A stretch of 64,000 nt of DNA, from contig NZ_BMFK01000001.1 in the NCBI RefSeq assembly GCF_014638355.1, positions 635,160 through 699,159 on the forward strand, given 5' to 3'. The notes beneath the pieces were generated by a model. It was not told the DNA's origin. It saw only the letters and a list, made by a program, of their open reading frames with translations, and made no database searches. Position 1 is the first letter of the stretch; each line of letters opens with the position of its first letter. Source of the DNA: Priestia taiwanensis (GTDB lineage: Bacteria; Bacillota; Bacilli; Bacillales; Bacillaceae_G). Below, in pieces: positions 26,772 to 34,798 of the stretch. Both the position numbers and the translations under genes were made by a program.

Positions 26772-27077
26772 ATGAGCAAACAAGAAGTTGATATTTCGAC
26801 TAGTAGAACGGGTGAGGCAATTAAACATGCAGAAGAGATGGAAAGAGATGTGAAAGAAGCGCTCCGCTTAGCAAAAGAATTGCAAGCGACGGTGTCGAGT
26901 TCATTATGGTCAGGGCAAACAAGAGATGCTTTCTTGTCCTACGTAGACTTAATTATTCAATTAAATGTTGATATGGTTGATACTCTAGAAGTTCAAACAA
27001 AAGCATTAATAGAATTAGAAGATAATATTCATTCATTTTCTAGTACGAAAGAGGTACAAATAATTAAGAGTTTATAA
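26772..27077 (+). CDS. WXG100-type protein (type VII secretion)
   Basis: A 101-aa helical hairpin protein. Two long helices flank SSSLWSGQTRDAF, where WSG is the W-x-G turn that defines the ESAT-6/WXG100 family. Such proteins are secreted by, or escort toxins to, the EssC-driven type VII system. The AAGGGAG site is 13 bases from the ATG, and another ATG between them (26764) leads to an immediate stop. It lies 38 bases after the preceding gene and 14 before the next. Confidence 0.75.
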   Translation: MSKQEVDISTSRTGEAIKHAEEMERDVKEALRLAKELQATVSSSLWSGQTRDAFLSYVDLIIQLNVDMVDTLEVQTKALIELEDNIHSFSSTKEVQIIKSL

Positions 27078-27091
27078 GGAGTAGATTCAGA

Positions 27092-27820
27092 ATGATACAA
27101 CAAGTAGGTAATTTTACCCCTTCTGAATTATATGTATTAGCAGGAGCAGCTGGTATTACGTATATATTCGGCTTGCCAGAAAGAGAAAGCATACTGATGA
27201 ATAACCCAAATTGTGTAAACAATGCTATTTCAACGTTAACAACAAAAGGTTTGCTTACAAAGGACGTAGAATTAACAAAAGCTGCATTTCAGTTAATTGA
27301 GTTACTAAAGGCATTTCAAGGAAGTAAAAAGTATACAAGGTTTAATAATCTTCTAATTGGGTTTATACCAGCAGATGAAGACCGTGTAATCGTATTAACT
27401 GAACTAGTAGAGAACGAGGTATATGAGTTTGAGTGCCTTTCAAAACGTGATGTATATCTATCTTTAGTGAAAAATATTCCGTTTTTACTAAGGGAACCCA
27501 GAGAGAAGGATAAACAATTTTTAAGCAAGCAGATGACAAAGGAAGAACAAGCTGTGTGTGAAGAGATAGATTTATTCGATAAAGATGTATTGGCTATTGA
27601 GCTACTATATCGCCCAGATGCTAACCGTACCCATCTAGGGAAACGAGAGTGCCACTTGTACTATATGCTTGAAGAAGACTATGTACAAATCAATGTACAA
27701 AATAAAATGTATGAGTGGGTTAGTTTGTATGCATTGAATAAGAAAATATACGATGTACTGAACATGTCATATACAAAGCCTAAGGGGCTATCAAATCATT
27801 CGTTAGGAGTGATTAACTAA
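27092..27820 (+). CDS. Uncharacterised protein of type VII toxin module (EspG-like/DUF5081-like?)
   Basis: A 242-aa soluble protein with mixed strands and helices that opens with TPSELYVLAGAAGITYIFGLP. There is no signal peptide or recognisable catalytic motif. Its place between the WXG protein and the next small helical protein, and a four-base-or-less overlap with that gene, tie it to toxin export. From memory, the N-terminal helix-turn layout recalls EspG-type chaperones and DUF5081; I hold this loosely. An AAGGAG site lies 12 bases before the ATG. Confidence 0.5.
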   Translation: MIQQVGNFTPSELYVLAGAAGITYIFGLPERESILMNNPNCVNNAISTLTTKGLLTKDVELTKAAFQLIELLKAFQGSKKYTRFNNLLIGFIPADEDRVIVLTELVENEVYEFECLSKRDVYLSLVKNIPFLLREPREKDKQFLSKQMTKEEQAVCEEIDLFDKDVLAIELLYRPDANRTHLGKRECHLYYMLEEDYVQINVQNKMYEWVSLYALNKKIYDVLNMSYTKPKGLSNHSLGVIN

Positions 27821-28146
27821 TGCATGAACAAATGATGGATGGTGGAGAAGGCTCTACCAGTATATTAGTTAACGTATACGAAATGTTAGATATTATCGAA
27901 CGGTTGAATGTTATTTATACCATTTATTCAACAGACGTTGCGAAACATATAACGAACCTTTCTAATAGTGATTTTTACCGAGAAGGAGAAGCGTTAGAAG
28001 TTATTGAGCGTCATAAAGACATTTTAAACAAAGTAATGGAACTAGCAGATAACTACAATCAAGCATCATTGCTTGTAAATCATACGCTCGCTGAAATGAT
28101 AAAGAAAGACGAAGAATTACAGCGAATATTACAAGTTCAAGGTTAA
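27820..28146 (+). CDS. Small helical partner protein of type VII toxin module
   Basis: A 108-aa helical protein (residues 20-105 form long amphipathic helices) with the C-terminal SLLVNHTLAEMIKKDEELQRIL. The ATG overlaps the stop of the previous gene by one base, so the two are coupled. It resembles in size and shape the helical targeting partners that bind the N-terminal domain of LXG-type toxins. No W-x-G is present. The assignment rests on position directly before the toxin gene. Confidence 0.55.
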   Translation: MHEQMMDGGEGSTSILVNVYEMLDIIERLNVIYTIYSTDVAKHITNLSNSDFYREGEALEVIERHKDILNKVMELADNYNQASLLVNHTLAEMIKKDEELQRILQVQG

Positions 28147-28177
28147 TTCCTTTAACGAAACGGAGGAAGATATTCAC

Positions 28178-29911
28178 ATGGATGTGCGTTATAAGCATGG
28201 ACCGTGGCAAGAGATGAAGGAAGCGATAATAAGGCTAAAACGAGATTCAGAACGAACATTCCTTCAAATGGATGATCTACTAGGCAGTATCGAACGTAAA
28301 ATTGACCGACTAGACTCTGATCGAAGTATTTCATTTCATCATACGAGTAAGAAAACAACGATTAACCATCTATTTGATGACTATGATCAACTAGTAAACT
28401 ATTGTCATCGTGTCGGAGAAACTGTATCAAGACACATCGACGAACCATTCTATCATAAAATGGACGAATTCGCAGGCAAGATGCGAGACCTCTCCATCCG
28501 CAATTACACCACAGAAAACCGTATTGGTTCCACAGAATACAAAGCAATGCCAACCGCTCATTCGTACGGAAGGCTAGAAACATCCAGCGTACAAAAAGAC
28601 ACCATCACTATCGATGATATTTTCAAAGACTCCGTAGCATTCGATGAAATACTCAACCTACAATATGAAGAAATGAAGCGAAACAACCCAGAAGCAAAGT
28701 TAGACTACAACGAATATCGGAAACTTATCCCATCTATGCGAGGGTTTGAATACGAGACAATGGAAGAAGAACAACAAGACTTAGAAATGTGGCGAGACCT
28801 CGCCATCGCAGCTGGGATTATCGTCGCAGCTGTTGTATGTCCACCAGTAGCCATCGCAGCGACCGCCGTATTCACAGGACTTGAAGTGAAAAGTGTTGTG
28901 ACCGGAGAGGACTGGGGAACAGGAAGGAAGCTAAGTACCGGCGAACAAATAGAACGAGGAGCATTCAGTGTTCTTGGCGTTATTCCGGGTGTCAAAGGAG
29001 TGCGGCAAGCCTTCCGAGGGACAGATAATCTCATCTCTTTAACGAAGCAATCCATCGCCCAAAACCTAGCTAAGTTTAATCCAAATACCGGAAAAAATGT
29101 GGTACAATCATTAAAAGATAGCAACACATACTGGACCCAAAAGCTCAGACTAGAAGGGTTGAAAGCAACAGATAAATTAAATGATGTGAACTACGCCATC
29201 AAAGGCGCATTCGCCCGTTCCCTTGATAACATGAATAACCTAGCAGCGCAAAGTATAGACGTCACAGCTGGAGGAGCAGCAGCTTTAGGCCGAGGCGGAT
29301 CAAACGTTGAAGAGGTAGTCAAAGCAAGTCATCTAGAGAGTAAAGGAATTATTCAGAGTAAGATAGAGAAGATTGAGGGTAGTATTAAGGGTACGGGTAA
29401 GGATAGTAAGGTGTCTAGCGAAGATAGTTTAAATAAAATAAATGGTTTTATTAACGGTACGAAGAATTTTGACGATGTTATTGATGACTATGTAAAGCTG
29501 TATGGTGAGAAAGTGTTAACGAATAAAACATGGGCATGGAATAAGTCATTTCCAGGTGGAGAGAATTTAACTGCGCGTCAAAAGCGAATGATTAAGGAAA
29601 AGGCTGTTGCAGATGGTTTGATTCCTGAGGTAAAGGTAACTAAAGTTGATGGAATGAGATATGGATTTGCGGATTTTAAGGGTGCGGGGCTGGTCATAGA
29701 AACTAAGCCGTTACCAAAAAATCTTTGGTTATCATCAGACGATAAGCAGTTTGATTGGCTTGATACTGCAATTGGTGGAAGGCCAGAAGGTACGACATGG
29801 CATCATACTGAAATACCAGGTAAAATGGAACTAGTACCTTTTGGAATACACAATATTACTATTCATAATGGTGGGAGATCAACCGGCATGTGGGCAGATG
29901 CTCCTAGATAG
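28178..29911 (+). CDS. Polymorphic toxin with pre-toxin TG domain and WHH-type HNH nuclease tip
   Basis: A 577-aa toxin probably exported by a type VII system. The N-terminal 200 residues are helical (LXG-like, with long coiled segments). A hydrophobic stretch follows (about 209-235, AIAAGIIVAAVVCPPVAIAA). Next is the pre-toxin TG signature GRKLSTGEQIERGAFSVLGVIPGVKGVR (about 248-276). The C-terminal 130 residues hold TTWHHTEIPGKMELVPFGIH and HNGGRS, the W-H-H and late H of HNH/ENDO VII nuclease tips, so DNA of a rival cell is the likely target. The AACGGAGGAAG site is strong. Base use changes sharply near 29340, at the start of the tip. Confidence 0.82.
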   Translation: MDVRYKHGPWQEMKEAIIRLKRDSERTFLQMDDLLGSIERKIDRLDSDRSISFHHTSKKTTINHLFDDYDQLVNYCHRVGETVSRHIDEPFYHKMDEFAGKMRDLSIRNYTTENRIGSTEYKAMPTAHSYGRLETSSVQKDTITIDDIFKDSVAFDEILNLQYEEMKRNNPEAKLDYNEYRKLIPSMRGFEYETMEEEQQDLEMWRDLAIAAGIIVAAVVCPPVAIAATAVFTGLEVKSVVTGEDWGTGRKLSTGEQIERGAFSVLGVIPGVKGVRQAFRGTDNLISLTKQSIAQNLAKFNPNTGKNVVQSLKDSNTYWTQKLRLEGLKATDKLNDVNYAIKGAFARSLDNMNNLAAQSIDVTAGGAAALGRGGSNVEEVVKASHLESKGIIQSKIEKIEGSIKGTGKDSKVSSEDSLNKINGFINGTKNFDDVIDDYVKLYGEKVLTNKTWAWNKSFPGGENLTARQKRMIKEKAVADGLIPEVKVTKVDGMRYGFADFKGAGLVIETKPLPKNLWLSSDDKQFDWLDTAIGGRPEGTTWHHTEIPGKMELVPFGIHNITIHNGGRSTGMWADAPR

Positions 29912-29935
29912 TATAATTAAGAAAGGGTTGAATTT

Positions 29936-30403
29936 ATGAAAATAAAGCAGAGTACTATTGTAAAACCATTACCTTCAGAAGAGTTAATAAGCAAGCATGA
30001 GAAATTTTGGAGACTAAAATTACCAGAGGTATTTTTAGACTTTATTAAAACATATAATGGTGTAGAAGTTGAAGAGGCTACATTTGAATGCAATGCTCGT
30101 AATTATTCGATAGAAAGATTTTTATGTATGTTAGATGATATTGAGAATCATCCTAAAGGAATCTATGATATTGATGTTGTAGTTTCACAAATAGGAGAAA
30201 GATTAACTGACAACGAGGATTTATTAGGGGCAGAAGTGTTACCAATAGCTAGTATATTTGCCGGTGATTTTGTATGTTTAGATTTTAGAGAAAATAAAGA
30301 TAAACCATTGGTGTGTGTCTGGTCGCATGAAGAGTCAGGAGAGTTTGAGCCAGTTTTTTATAAAATAGCAGATAACTTTACTGAGTTTTTAGAGATTCTA
30401 TAA
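29936..30403 (+). CDS. SMI1/KNR4 family immunity protein
   Basis: A 155-aa protein of the SMI1/KNR4 (SUKH) fold. The marks are LPEVFLDFIKTYNGVEVE near residues 30-45, and LPIASIFAGDFVCLDF followed by PLVCVWSHEE in the C-terminal half. Such proteins bind and block nuclease toxins. It follows the WHH toxin by 24 bases in the same direction with an AAAGGG site, as expected for the cognate antidote. Codon use is AT-rich like the toxin tip, unlike the toxin trunk. Confidence 0.85.
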   Translation: MKIKQSTIVKPLPSEELISKHEKFWRLKLPEVFLDFIKTYNGVEVEEATFECNARNYSIERFLCMLDDIENHPKGIYDIDVVVSQIGERLTDNEDLLGAEVLPIASIFAGDFVCLDFRENKDKPLVCVWSHEESGEFEPVFYKIADNFTEFLEIL

Positions 30404-30546
30404 TAATACTACTCTTTTACCACTTTATATGAGAACAACAAAAGCGTATAGAGCTTAATTTAAATATACATGGACACATATAGATTGCAGGATAAAGCAT
30501 ATGTGAAGTGTACAAAAAAAGAAAAGGTCATTTTTTCGACAAAACT

Positions 30547-30568
30547 CTATGATGGTTAACCATCATAG
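30547..30568. repeat. 22-bp perfect palindrome
   Basis: CTATGATGGTT is followed directly by its reverse complement. It lies in the gene-poor stretch after the immunity gene (30404-31389), where I see no intact gene. It may be an operator, a terminator remnant or a mobile-element end. Confidence 0.5.
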
Positions 30569-30603
30569 GCTCTTTGTTGGAACACCATCTCTTGAGATAA
30601 TAA

Positions 30604-30810
30604 AATGCGACACACGAGCTTAGGCAAGATGACATTTTACTGTATGTCGGGTACAAAGAAAGACATGGAATGTACAGTAAAAGTAAACTAACGGATGCAT
30701 ACAAGCTCGTACGTTTTAAAGGTATTATTTGTAACGAGACACAAAAGGTTTCATACGGTTTTGACGACGTAATAAAATGCACAAATTTAGAACCAACCAT
30801 GAAAACGTAG
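30604..30810 (+). pseudogene. Open frame without start: probable remnant of an orphan gene end
   Basis: A 68-codon frame with coding-like sequence (DDILLYVGYKERHGMYSK...YKLVRFKGIICNETQKVSYGFDD) begins right after stops and has no start before the internal Met at 30670. Its sequence looks like the C-terminus of a small soluble protein. I do not recognise the family. A downstream hairpin at 30826 fits a former gene end. Together with the recombinase relic it suggests that the region after a toxin-immunity pair has lost genes by deletion. Confidence 0.4.
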
Positions 30811-30825
30811 AAAATATATGAACGT

Positions 30826-30865
30826 AAAGCACTTGATTGTCACCAATGGCAACGAGTGCTTTTTT
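30826..30865 (+). terminator. Terminator-like hairpin
   Basis: AAAGCACT and AGTGCTTT enclose a smaller ATTG/CAAT stem, then T5. It ends the remnant above. Confidence 0.6.
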
Positions 30866-31097
30866 ACGTTTTAACCTAGAAATAGGTTGATACACATATA
30901 ATTTTATAAGTGTGCTAAGTGTTAAATTTATAGATTGTAATTGGCTTTGTACAGTGTACGACACTACTAGGGAAAAAACGATATAAAAATTAAGGGTTGT
31001 GTTATTTTTTGAAGTCGTCGTACAGTACGTTTTAACGAAAGGGAATGTAAGTGAAGGACTACAAGAAGTATTGTCGGATATGATGTAAAATAAGTAA

Positions 31098-31265
31098 GTT
31101 GCGTTGAACACATCAAGATTGTGGCGTTCAGATATGGCGAAAGTGTTGATACAACGAGAATTGAAGAAACACGAAGTAGACGTAAAAGCAATAGAACAAC
31201 CAAGCTATAGTATTTACACACATGAGCCAAACGGTTTTTTGGTGAGTAGATGTTGGAATTATTAG
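31098..31265 (+). pseudogene. Fragment of a serine recombinase (resolvase) gene
   Basis: The frame reads SRLWRSDMAKVLIQRELKKHEVDVKAIEQPSYSIYTHEPNGFLVSR, then stops. This matches the catalytic-domain segment of large serine recombinases in which SR.-RD-, the helix ending in ELKKHGV and the E-Q-P/S-E-P... strand follow one another. Both ends are missing. A second coding-like scrap (LTKGNVSEGLQEVLSDMM, ending near 31087) lies just upstream in another frame. It marks a decayed mobile element. Confidence 0.55.
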
Positions 31266-31312
31266 ATCCATACCAATGATATTACAATAATAATCGAACT
31301 TAAAACAACATT

Positions 31313-31352
31313 AAAAGGCATGAGCTCTGTACAATACAGAATGCAGGCCTTG
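31313..31352 (-). terminator. Probable terminator of the DUF418 gene
   Basis: On the minus strand AAGGC...CATGCCTTTT encloses TCTGTA/TACAGA, and the tail runs CCTTTTAATGTTG. Imperfect stem. Confidence 0.4.
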
Positions 31353-31389
31353 TAAGCTGTTTAAAAGTACGTGTCTAAATTTATTTACT

Positions 31390-32523
31390 TCATTTCTCAA
31401 GTTCTCTTTCTTTTTTCATCGATTGAAATTGTCCATATGTGCCGCTTCTCCATAGCCATTCTAATGGCCCAAATCGATAGCGGTTCAGCCACCATTTACT
31501 GATAAATATTTGCGTACTATATACAACAAGAACGATAGGTATTTGAATAGATAGTGCTATGTTGGCAGGTTGTGTAACAAGAGCAGCTAGTAAGACAACA
31601 CCAACTAATGTATGTGTAATATAATTAGTAAGTGCCATTTGTCCGACGTATCCGAAGTAGTTGAGCCATCTACGTTTCGCTAACATTAACGTTATAATAT
31701 AGAACATTGCTAATGGTTTACTACTTAGTATAACCCAAAGATAATAATCTTTAACTTCATGTGTCTCATTTTGGAAAAATGTTAGTAAAATAGGTATGGA
31801 AAGTAATAGAGAAACTACAAAAGAGCCTATTTGCCATTTTCGTAAACTACTCTTATATTCTTCTATTTTGTAAAATACTCCTTTTTTGCCAACATATAAT
31901 CCAAATAAAAACAGCGATAATATTTCTGGAAGTCTAATGAATTCCATGAAAAGTAAATTTGTGCTAAAGAAATCGCCTGCTCGTTCTTGAACATTACTAA
32001 GCCATTCAGCGAAGTAGTTAGGTTTTAACGTGGATGTTGTTTCCTCTTTTTCGAGTAGGGAGAGTGAGAATGCTAGGACGAACGTATGAGCAATTGTAAA
32101 AAGAGAGAAAGCCCATATTAATAGTGTCTTTAATGTGCAGCGATAAAAGAAAAGTAAAAATACGCCAATTAAAGCATACGTATGCAAAATATCTCCACCC
32201 CAGAAAAAAACATAGTGAACAGTACCAAGTACAAATAGGAGAAGGAGACGTTTTACAAATAATCGATTATATGTTAGGCCTTTTTCTTTTGCGCGACTAA
32301 TGAAAATATAAAAACCTAAACCAAACAAAAATGAAAAAATTGTGTAGAATTTTGTGTGTACGAATAAAGCATAGAAAATGCTAATATACTTATCTATTCC
32401 TGTAAATACATTAGAGCTACCGACCATAACTGGAATATTAACAAGGAAGATTCCTAATATGGCAAAACCACGGATAATGTCTAACTTTTGTATACGTTCA
32501 CGCTGCAAAATAGAATGGTTCAT
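31390..32523 (-). CDS. DUF418 domain membrane protein (YeiB family)
   Basis: A 377-aa protein with about nine membrane helices. It opens RIQKLDIIRGFAILGIFLVNI, the DUF1624/YeiB N-terminal motif (L-D-x-x-R-G), and ends with the DUF418 signature around YFGYVGQMALTNYITHT and WWLNRYRFGPLEWLWRSGTYG. These proteins are relatives of membrane acyltransferases and may carry out O-acylation of cell-surface or secreted molecules; this one's substrate is unknown. The AGGAGG site six bases before ATG fixes the start. Confidence 0.9.
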   Translation of the reverse strand: MNHSILQRERIQKLDIIRGFAILGIFLVNIPVMVGSSNVFTGIDKYISIFYALFVHTKFYTIFSFLFGLGFYIFISRAKEKGLTYNRLFVKRLLLLFVLGTVHYVFFWGGDILHTYALIGVFLLFFYRCTLKTLLIWAFSLFTIAHTFVLAFSLSLLEKEETTSTLKPNYFAEWLSNVQERAGDFFSTNLLFMEFIRLPEILSLFLFGLYVGKKGVFYKIEEYKSSLRKWQIGSFVVSLLLSIPILLTFFQNETHEVKDYYLWVILSSKPLAMFYIITLMLAKRRWLNYFGYVGQMALTNYITHTLVGVVLLAALVTQPANIALSIQIPIVLVVYSTQIFISKWWLNRYRFGPLEWLWRSGTYGQFQSMKKERELEK

Positions 32524-32730
32524 GCTGTTCCTCCTAAAGTTTGAATTCGATATATAACGATTATTATGATAGGTCGAGGAGGAAAATTACTAATTTCACA
32601 TTCTATACATATTGAGAAATTTTATGTTGTATAGTTCGGTTTATATATGAATTTGGTTAGTTGTTGTTACCTTAATATGCAGGTTAATATTGTCGGAAAT
32701 GTATGAAAGAAAAGGGTATAGAGTAACGTA

Positions 32731-32762
32731 AAAAAGCAAGGCTCTAAAGCCTTGCTTTTTTT
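32731..32762 (-). terminator. Terminator of the alkaline phosphatase gene
   Basis: AAAAAGCAAGGCT pairs perfectly with AGCCTTGCTTTTT around CTAA. The minus-strand side ends in T5. Confidence 0.9.
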
Positions 32763-32764
32763 GA

Positions 32765-34150
32765 TTAATATCTATCTTTATTAGGATCTTCCCCGCCAAT
32801 AATCTCAAATACACGCTTTGCTAGATTTGTATTCTCTTGTACCCCGACAAATAAGTGTTTTCCTGGACCGTATGCGTATACGTTAACATCTTCGCCAGTA
32901 TGGCCGCCTGTTGTCCATCCAGTGTATGATCGTTTATTGAAGATTTCTTCGATAGCGTCATCGATTTTTGTGACATCTTTAGTCGACTTTGCAGTATGTA
33001 CAGCGTTTATTTCTTCTTTTGTTAACTCTAATTCAATATATTGTTTTAAGATTGCTTCCGTGTTTGCGCCTTCTAGAATCTTAGCTGCGATAAAGTCCGG
33101 TGTGCGTTTCGCTGCTTTTAGTGGTTTTACATCAAAATTATACTCGCCGTCTGTACCAAGAGAGAAGCCTCCTGTTGAATGGTCCGCCGTTGTGACAACT
33201 AATGTGTGTTTGTCTTTCTCTGCGAATTCAATGGCTGCTTTGAATGCTTTTTCGAAGTCTTCCATTTCGCTCATTGCGCCAACAACATCGTTATCATGAC
33301 CAGCCCAGTCAATTTGGCTTCCTTCAATCATTAAGAAGAAACCATCTTCATCTTTACTTAAACGATTAATTGCGGCATTTGTCATTTCTTCTAGAGAAGG
33401 TGTTTTATCCGTACGGTCAATCATTTTATCTAAGCCTTCTGGAGCAAATAAACCAAGAATTTGATTATTTGTATCATTTACTAATTGATGACGGTCTGTT
33501 ACGACGCTGTAGCCAGCACGTTTGAATTCTTCTGTAAGCTTGCGATCTTCACGGTCAAAGTATTTCATTCCACCACCTAGAAGAACGTCTACTTTATGCT
33601 TGTCATTTACTTTTTCATCAAAGTAATCGTCCGCGATAGCAGCCATGTTTTTACGGCTAACATCATGCGAACCGAAAGCTGCAGGTGTTGCATGTGTGAT
33701 TTCAGAAGTTGCGACTAATCCTGTTGCTTTCCCTTTTTCTTTTGCTTGTTCTAACACTGTTTTTACATTTTCTTTATCATTATCCACTGCTATTGCTGCG
33801 TTGTATGTCTTGATTCCTGCAGACATAGCTGTTGCGGCAGAGGCGGAGTCTGTAATGTTTTCTTTTGGATCTTCTGGATACGTCATTTGTGTTCCTACTA
33901 GGTACTTATCAAATGCTGTTTGTTCCATGTGAGGTGTTTCAGGGTTATCCTTCATATAACGATGTGCAGCCATATAAGAAGGTCCCATTCCATCGCCAAT
34001 TAAAACAATGACATTTTTAATTTCTGCATCACCTTTTTGTTCCTCTGCTTTCATAGCATCAGAGCGTGTCATATTCCATGTTACAATGGAAGTAAGTGCC
34101 AATGTTGAAATCACTGCAACTGGCCATGCTTTTTTTATCATCTTTTTCAC
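32765..34150 (-). CDS. phoA: Alkaline phosphatase
   Basis: A 461-aa secreted alkaline phosphatase that releases phosphate from esters outside the cell. An N-terminal signal peptide (residues 1-27) is followed by KNVIVLIGDGMGPSY, which gives the metal-binding Asp, TDSASAATAMS with the phosphorylated Ser, the HATPAAFGSHDVSR zinc/magnesium block, the SQIDWAGHDND ligands and TTADHSTGGFSLG. GTG at 34150 is used with a GGGGGAT site about 9 bases upstream; ATG three codons later is the alternative. A Pho-box-like repeat lies upstream. Confidence 0.95.
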   Translation of the reverse strand: MKKMIKKAWPVAVISTLALTSIVTWNMTRSDAMKAEEQKGDAEIKNVIVLIGDGMGPSYMAAHRYMKDNPETPHMEQTAFDKYLVGTQMTYPEDPKENITDSASAATAMSAGIKTYNAAIAVDNDKENVKTVLEQAKEKGKATGLVATSEITHATPAAFGSHDVSRKNMAAIADDYFDEKVNDKHKVDVLLGGGMKYFDREDRKLTEEFKRAGYSVVTDRHQLVNDTNNQILGLFAPEGLDKMIDRTDKTPSLEEMTNAAINRLSKDEDGFFLMIEGSQIDWAGHDNDVVGAMSEMEDFEKAFKAAIEFAEKDKHTLVVTTADHSTGGFSLGTDGEYNFDVKPLKAAKRTPDFIAAKILEGANTEAILKQYIELELTKEEINAVHTAKSTKDVTKIDDAIEEIFNKRSYTGWTTGGHTGEDVNVYAYGPGKHLFVGVQENTNLAKRVFEIIGGEDPNKDRY

Positions 34151-34193
34151 TAGATAAATCCCCCTAAATTGTTGATTGTGTTCTCGCTATTAA

Positions 34194-34224
34194 CTGTAAT
34201 AGAGAACTGTTAAGAGAACGTTAA
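34194..34224 (-). promoter_or_regulatory. Possible PhoP box upstream of phoA
   Basis: On the minus strand TTAACG, TTAACA and TTACAG occur in series. The first two start exactly 11 bp apart, the spacing of B. subtilis PhoP sites (TT[A/T/C]ACA repeats with about 5 bp between). The third is 14 bp on. The position about 45-75 bases before the start codon of an alkaline phosphatase fits activation under phosphate limitation. Confidence 0.5.
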
Positions 34225-34291
34225 GCGGAGGATAGATGTGTGTAAATGTTTTGTTAAGTTACCATCATTATCTAAAAAGGAGCGGTGCTAC

Positions 34292-34735
34292 ATGGATATG
34301 ATAGCAAAGTTAAGAAATAAGAATATAGAAGTAACCGAATTACCTGATCAAGGTTTGTTTTTACGAAGAAAGTGGGAAAGTACGTTTGCCTGTCACCTTA
34401 GTGAAAAAGAGAAGAAGTTCCTTCATTTGCTAGATAGTGATTGTTATAATGGGCTCTTGTGGCATCTTTTTAGTTATAAAAAGAAAGAATGCTTGGAAAG
34501 AGAGGAAGCGGAAAAAGCTTTTTATCATGAGCCTAAGTATGCATGTTATGTTTTCTTTCAAGACTCAGACGATGCATTATTGATTGAGAAGGCTATGAAA
34601 CTTCATGTTCGGGATTTAGTTCATAAAAAGATGGCGCTTGGTATGTATATTGTAGATAAAGAGTTTACTTGGACGTTTGTCACTACACATGAAAAAGATT
34701 GGTGTGGCCCATATTTTAGCCGAATGGAGAAGTAG
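34292..34735 (+). CDS. DUF4275 family protein
   Basis: A 147-aa soluble protein of unknown function. The marks recalled for DUF4275 are KWESTFACHLSEKEK near residue 25, LLWHLFSYKKKECLEREEAEKAF in the middle and the C-terminal YIVDKEFTWTFVTTHEKDWCGPYF. The ATG at 34292 has AAAAGGAGCGG 8 bases upstream; a longer open frame to 34238 lacks one. It is divergent from phoA, sharing the upstream region that holds the Pho-box-like repeat. Confidence 0.75.
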   Translation: MDMIAKLRNKNIEVTELPDQGLFLRRKWESTFACHLSEKEKKFLHLLDSDCYNGLLWHLFSYKKKECLEREEAEKAFYHEPKYACYVFFQDSDDALLIEKAMKLHVRDLVHKKMALGMYIVDKEFTWTFVTTHEKDWCGPYFSRMEK

Positions 34736-34754
34736 TTACTTCATTCTATTTCTT

Positions 34755-34782
34755 TTGTTCTGAAAATTATAAATGTTATAAT
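34755..34782 (+). promoter_or_regulatory. Possible sigma-A promoter of the two-component operon
   Basis: TTGTTC and a perfect TATAAT lie 16 bp apart. The transcript would start almost at the ribosome binding site (GGGTGAT), leaving a very short leader. Moderate support. Confidence 0.4.
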
Positions 34783-34798
34783 AAAACGGGTGATAAAA

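Noticed and set aside
28705..29127. 140-codon open frame on the minus strand inside the toxin gene
   Set aside because: It is antisense to the pre-toxin TG region, has no ribosome binding site and owes its length to the C-rich codon use of the trunk.
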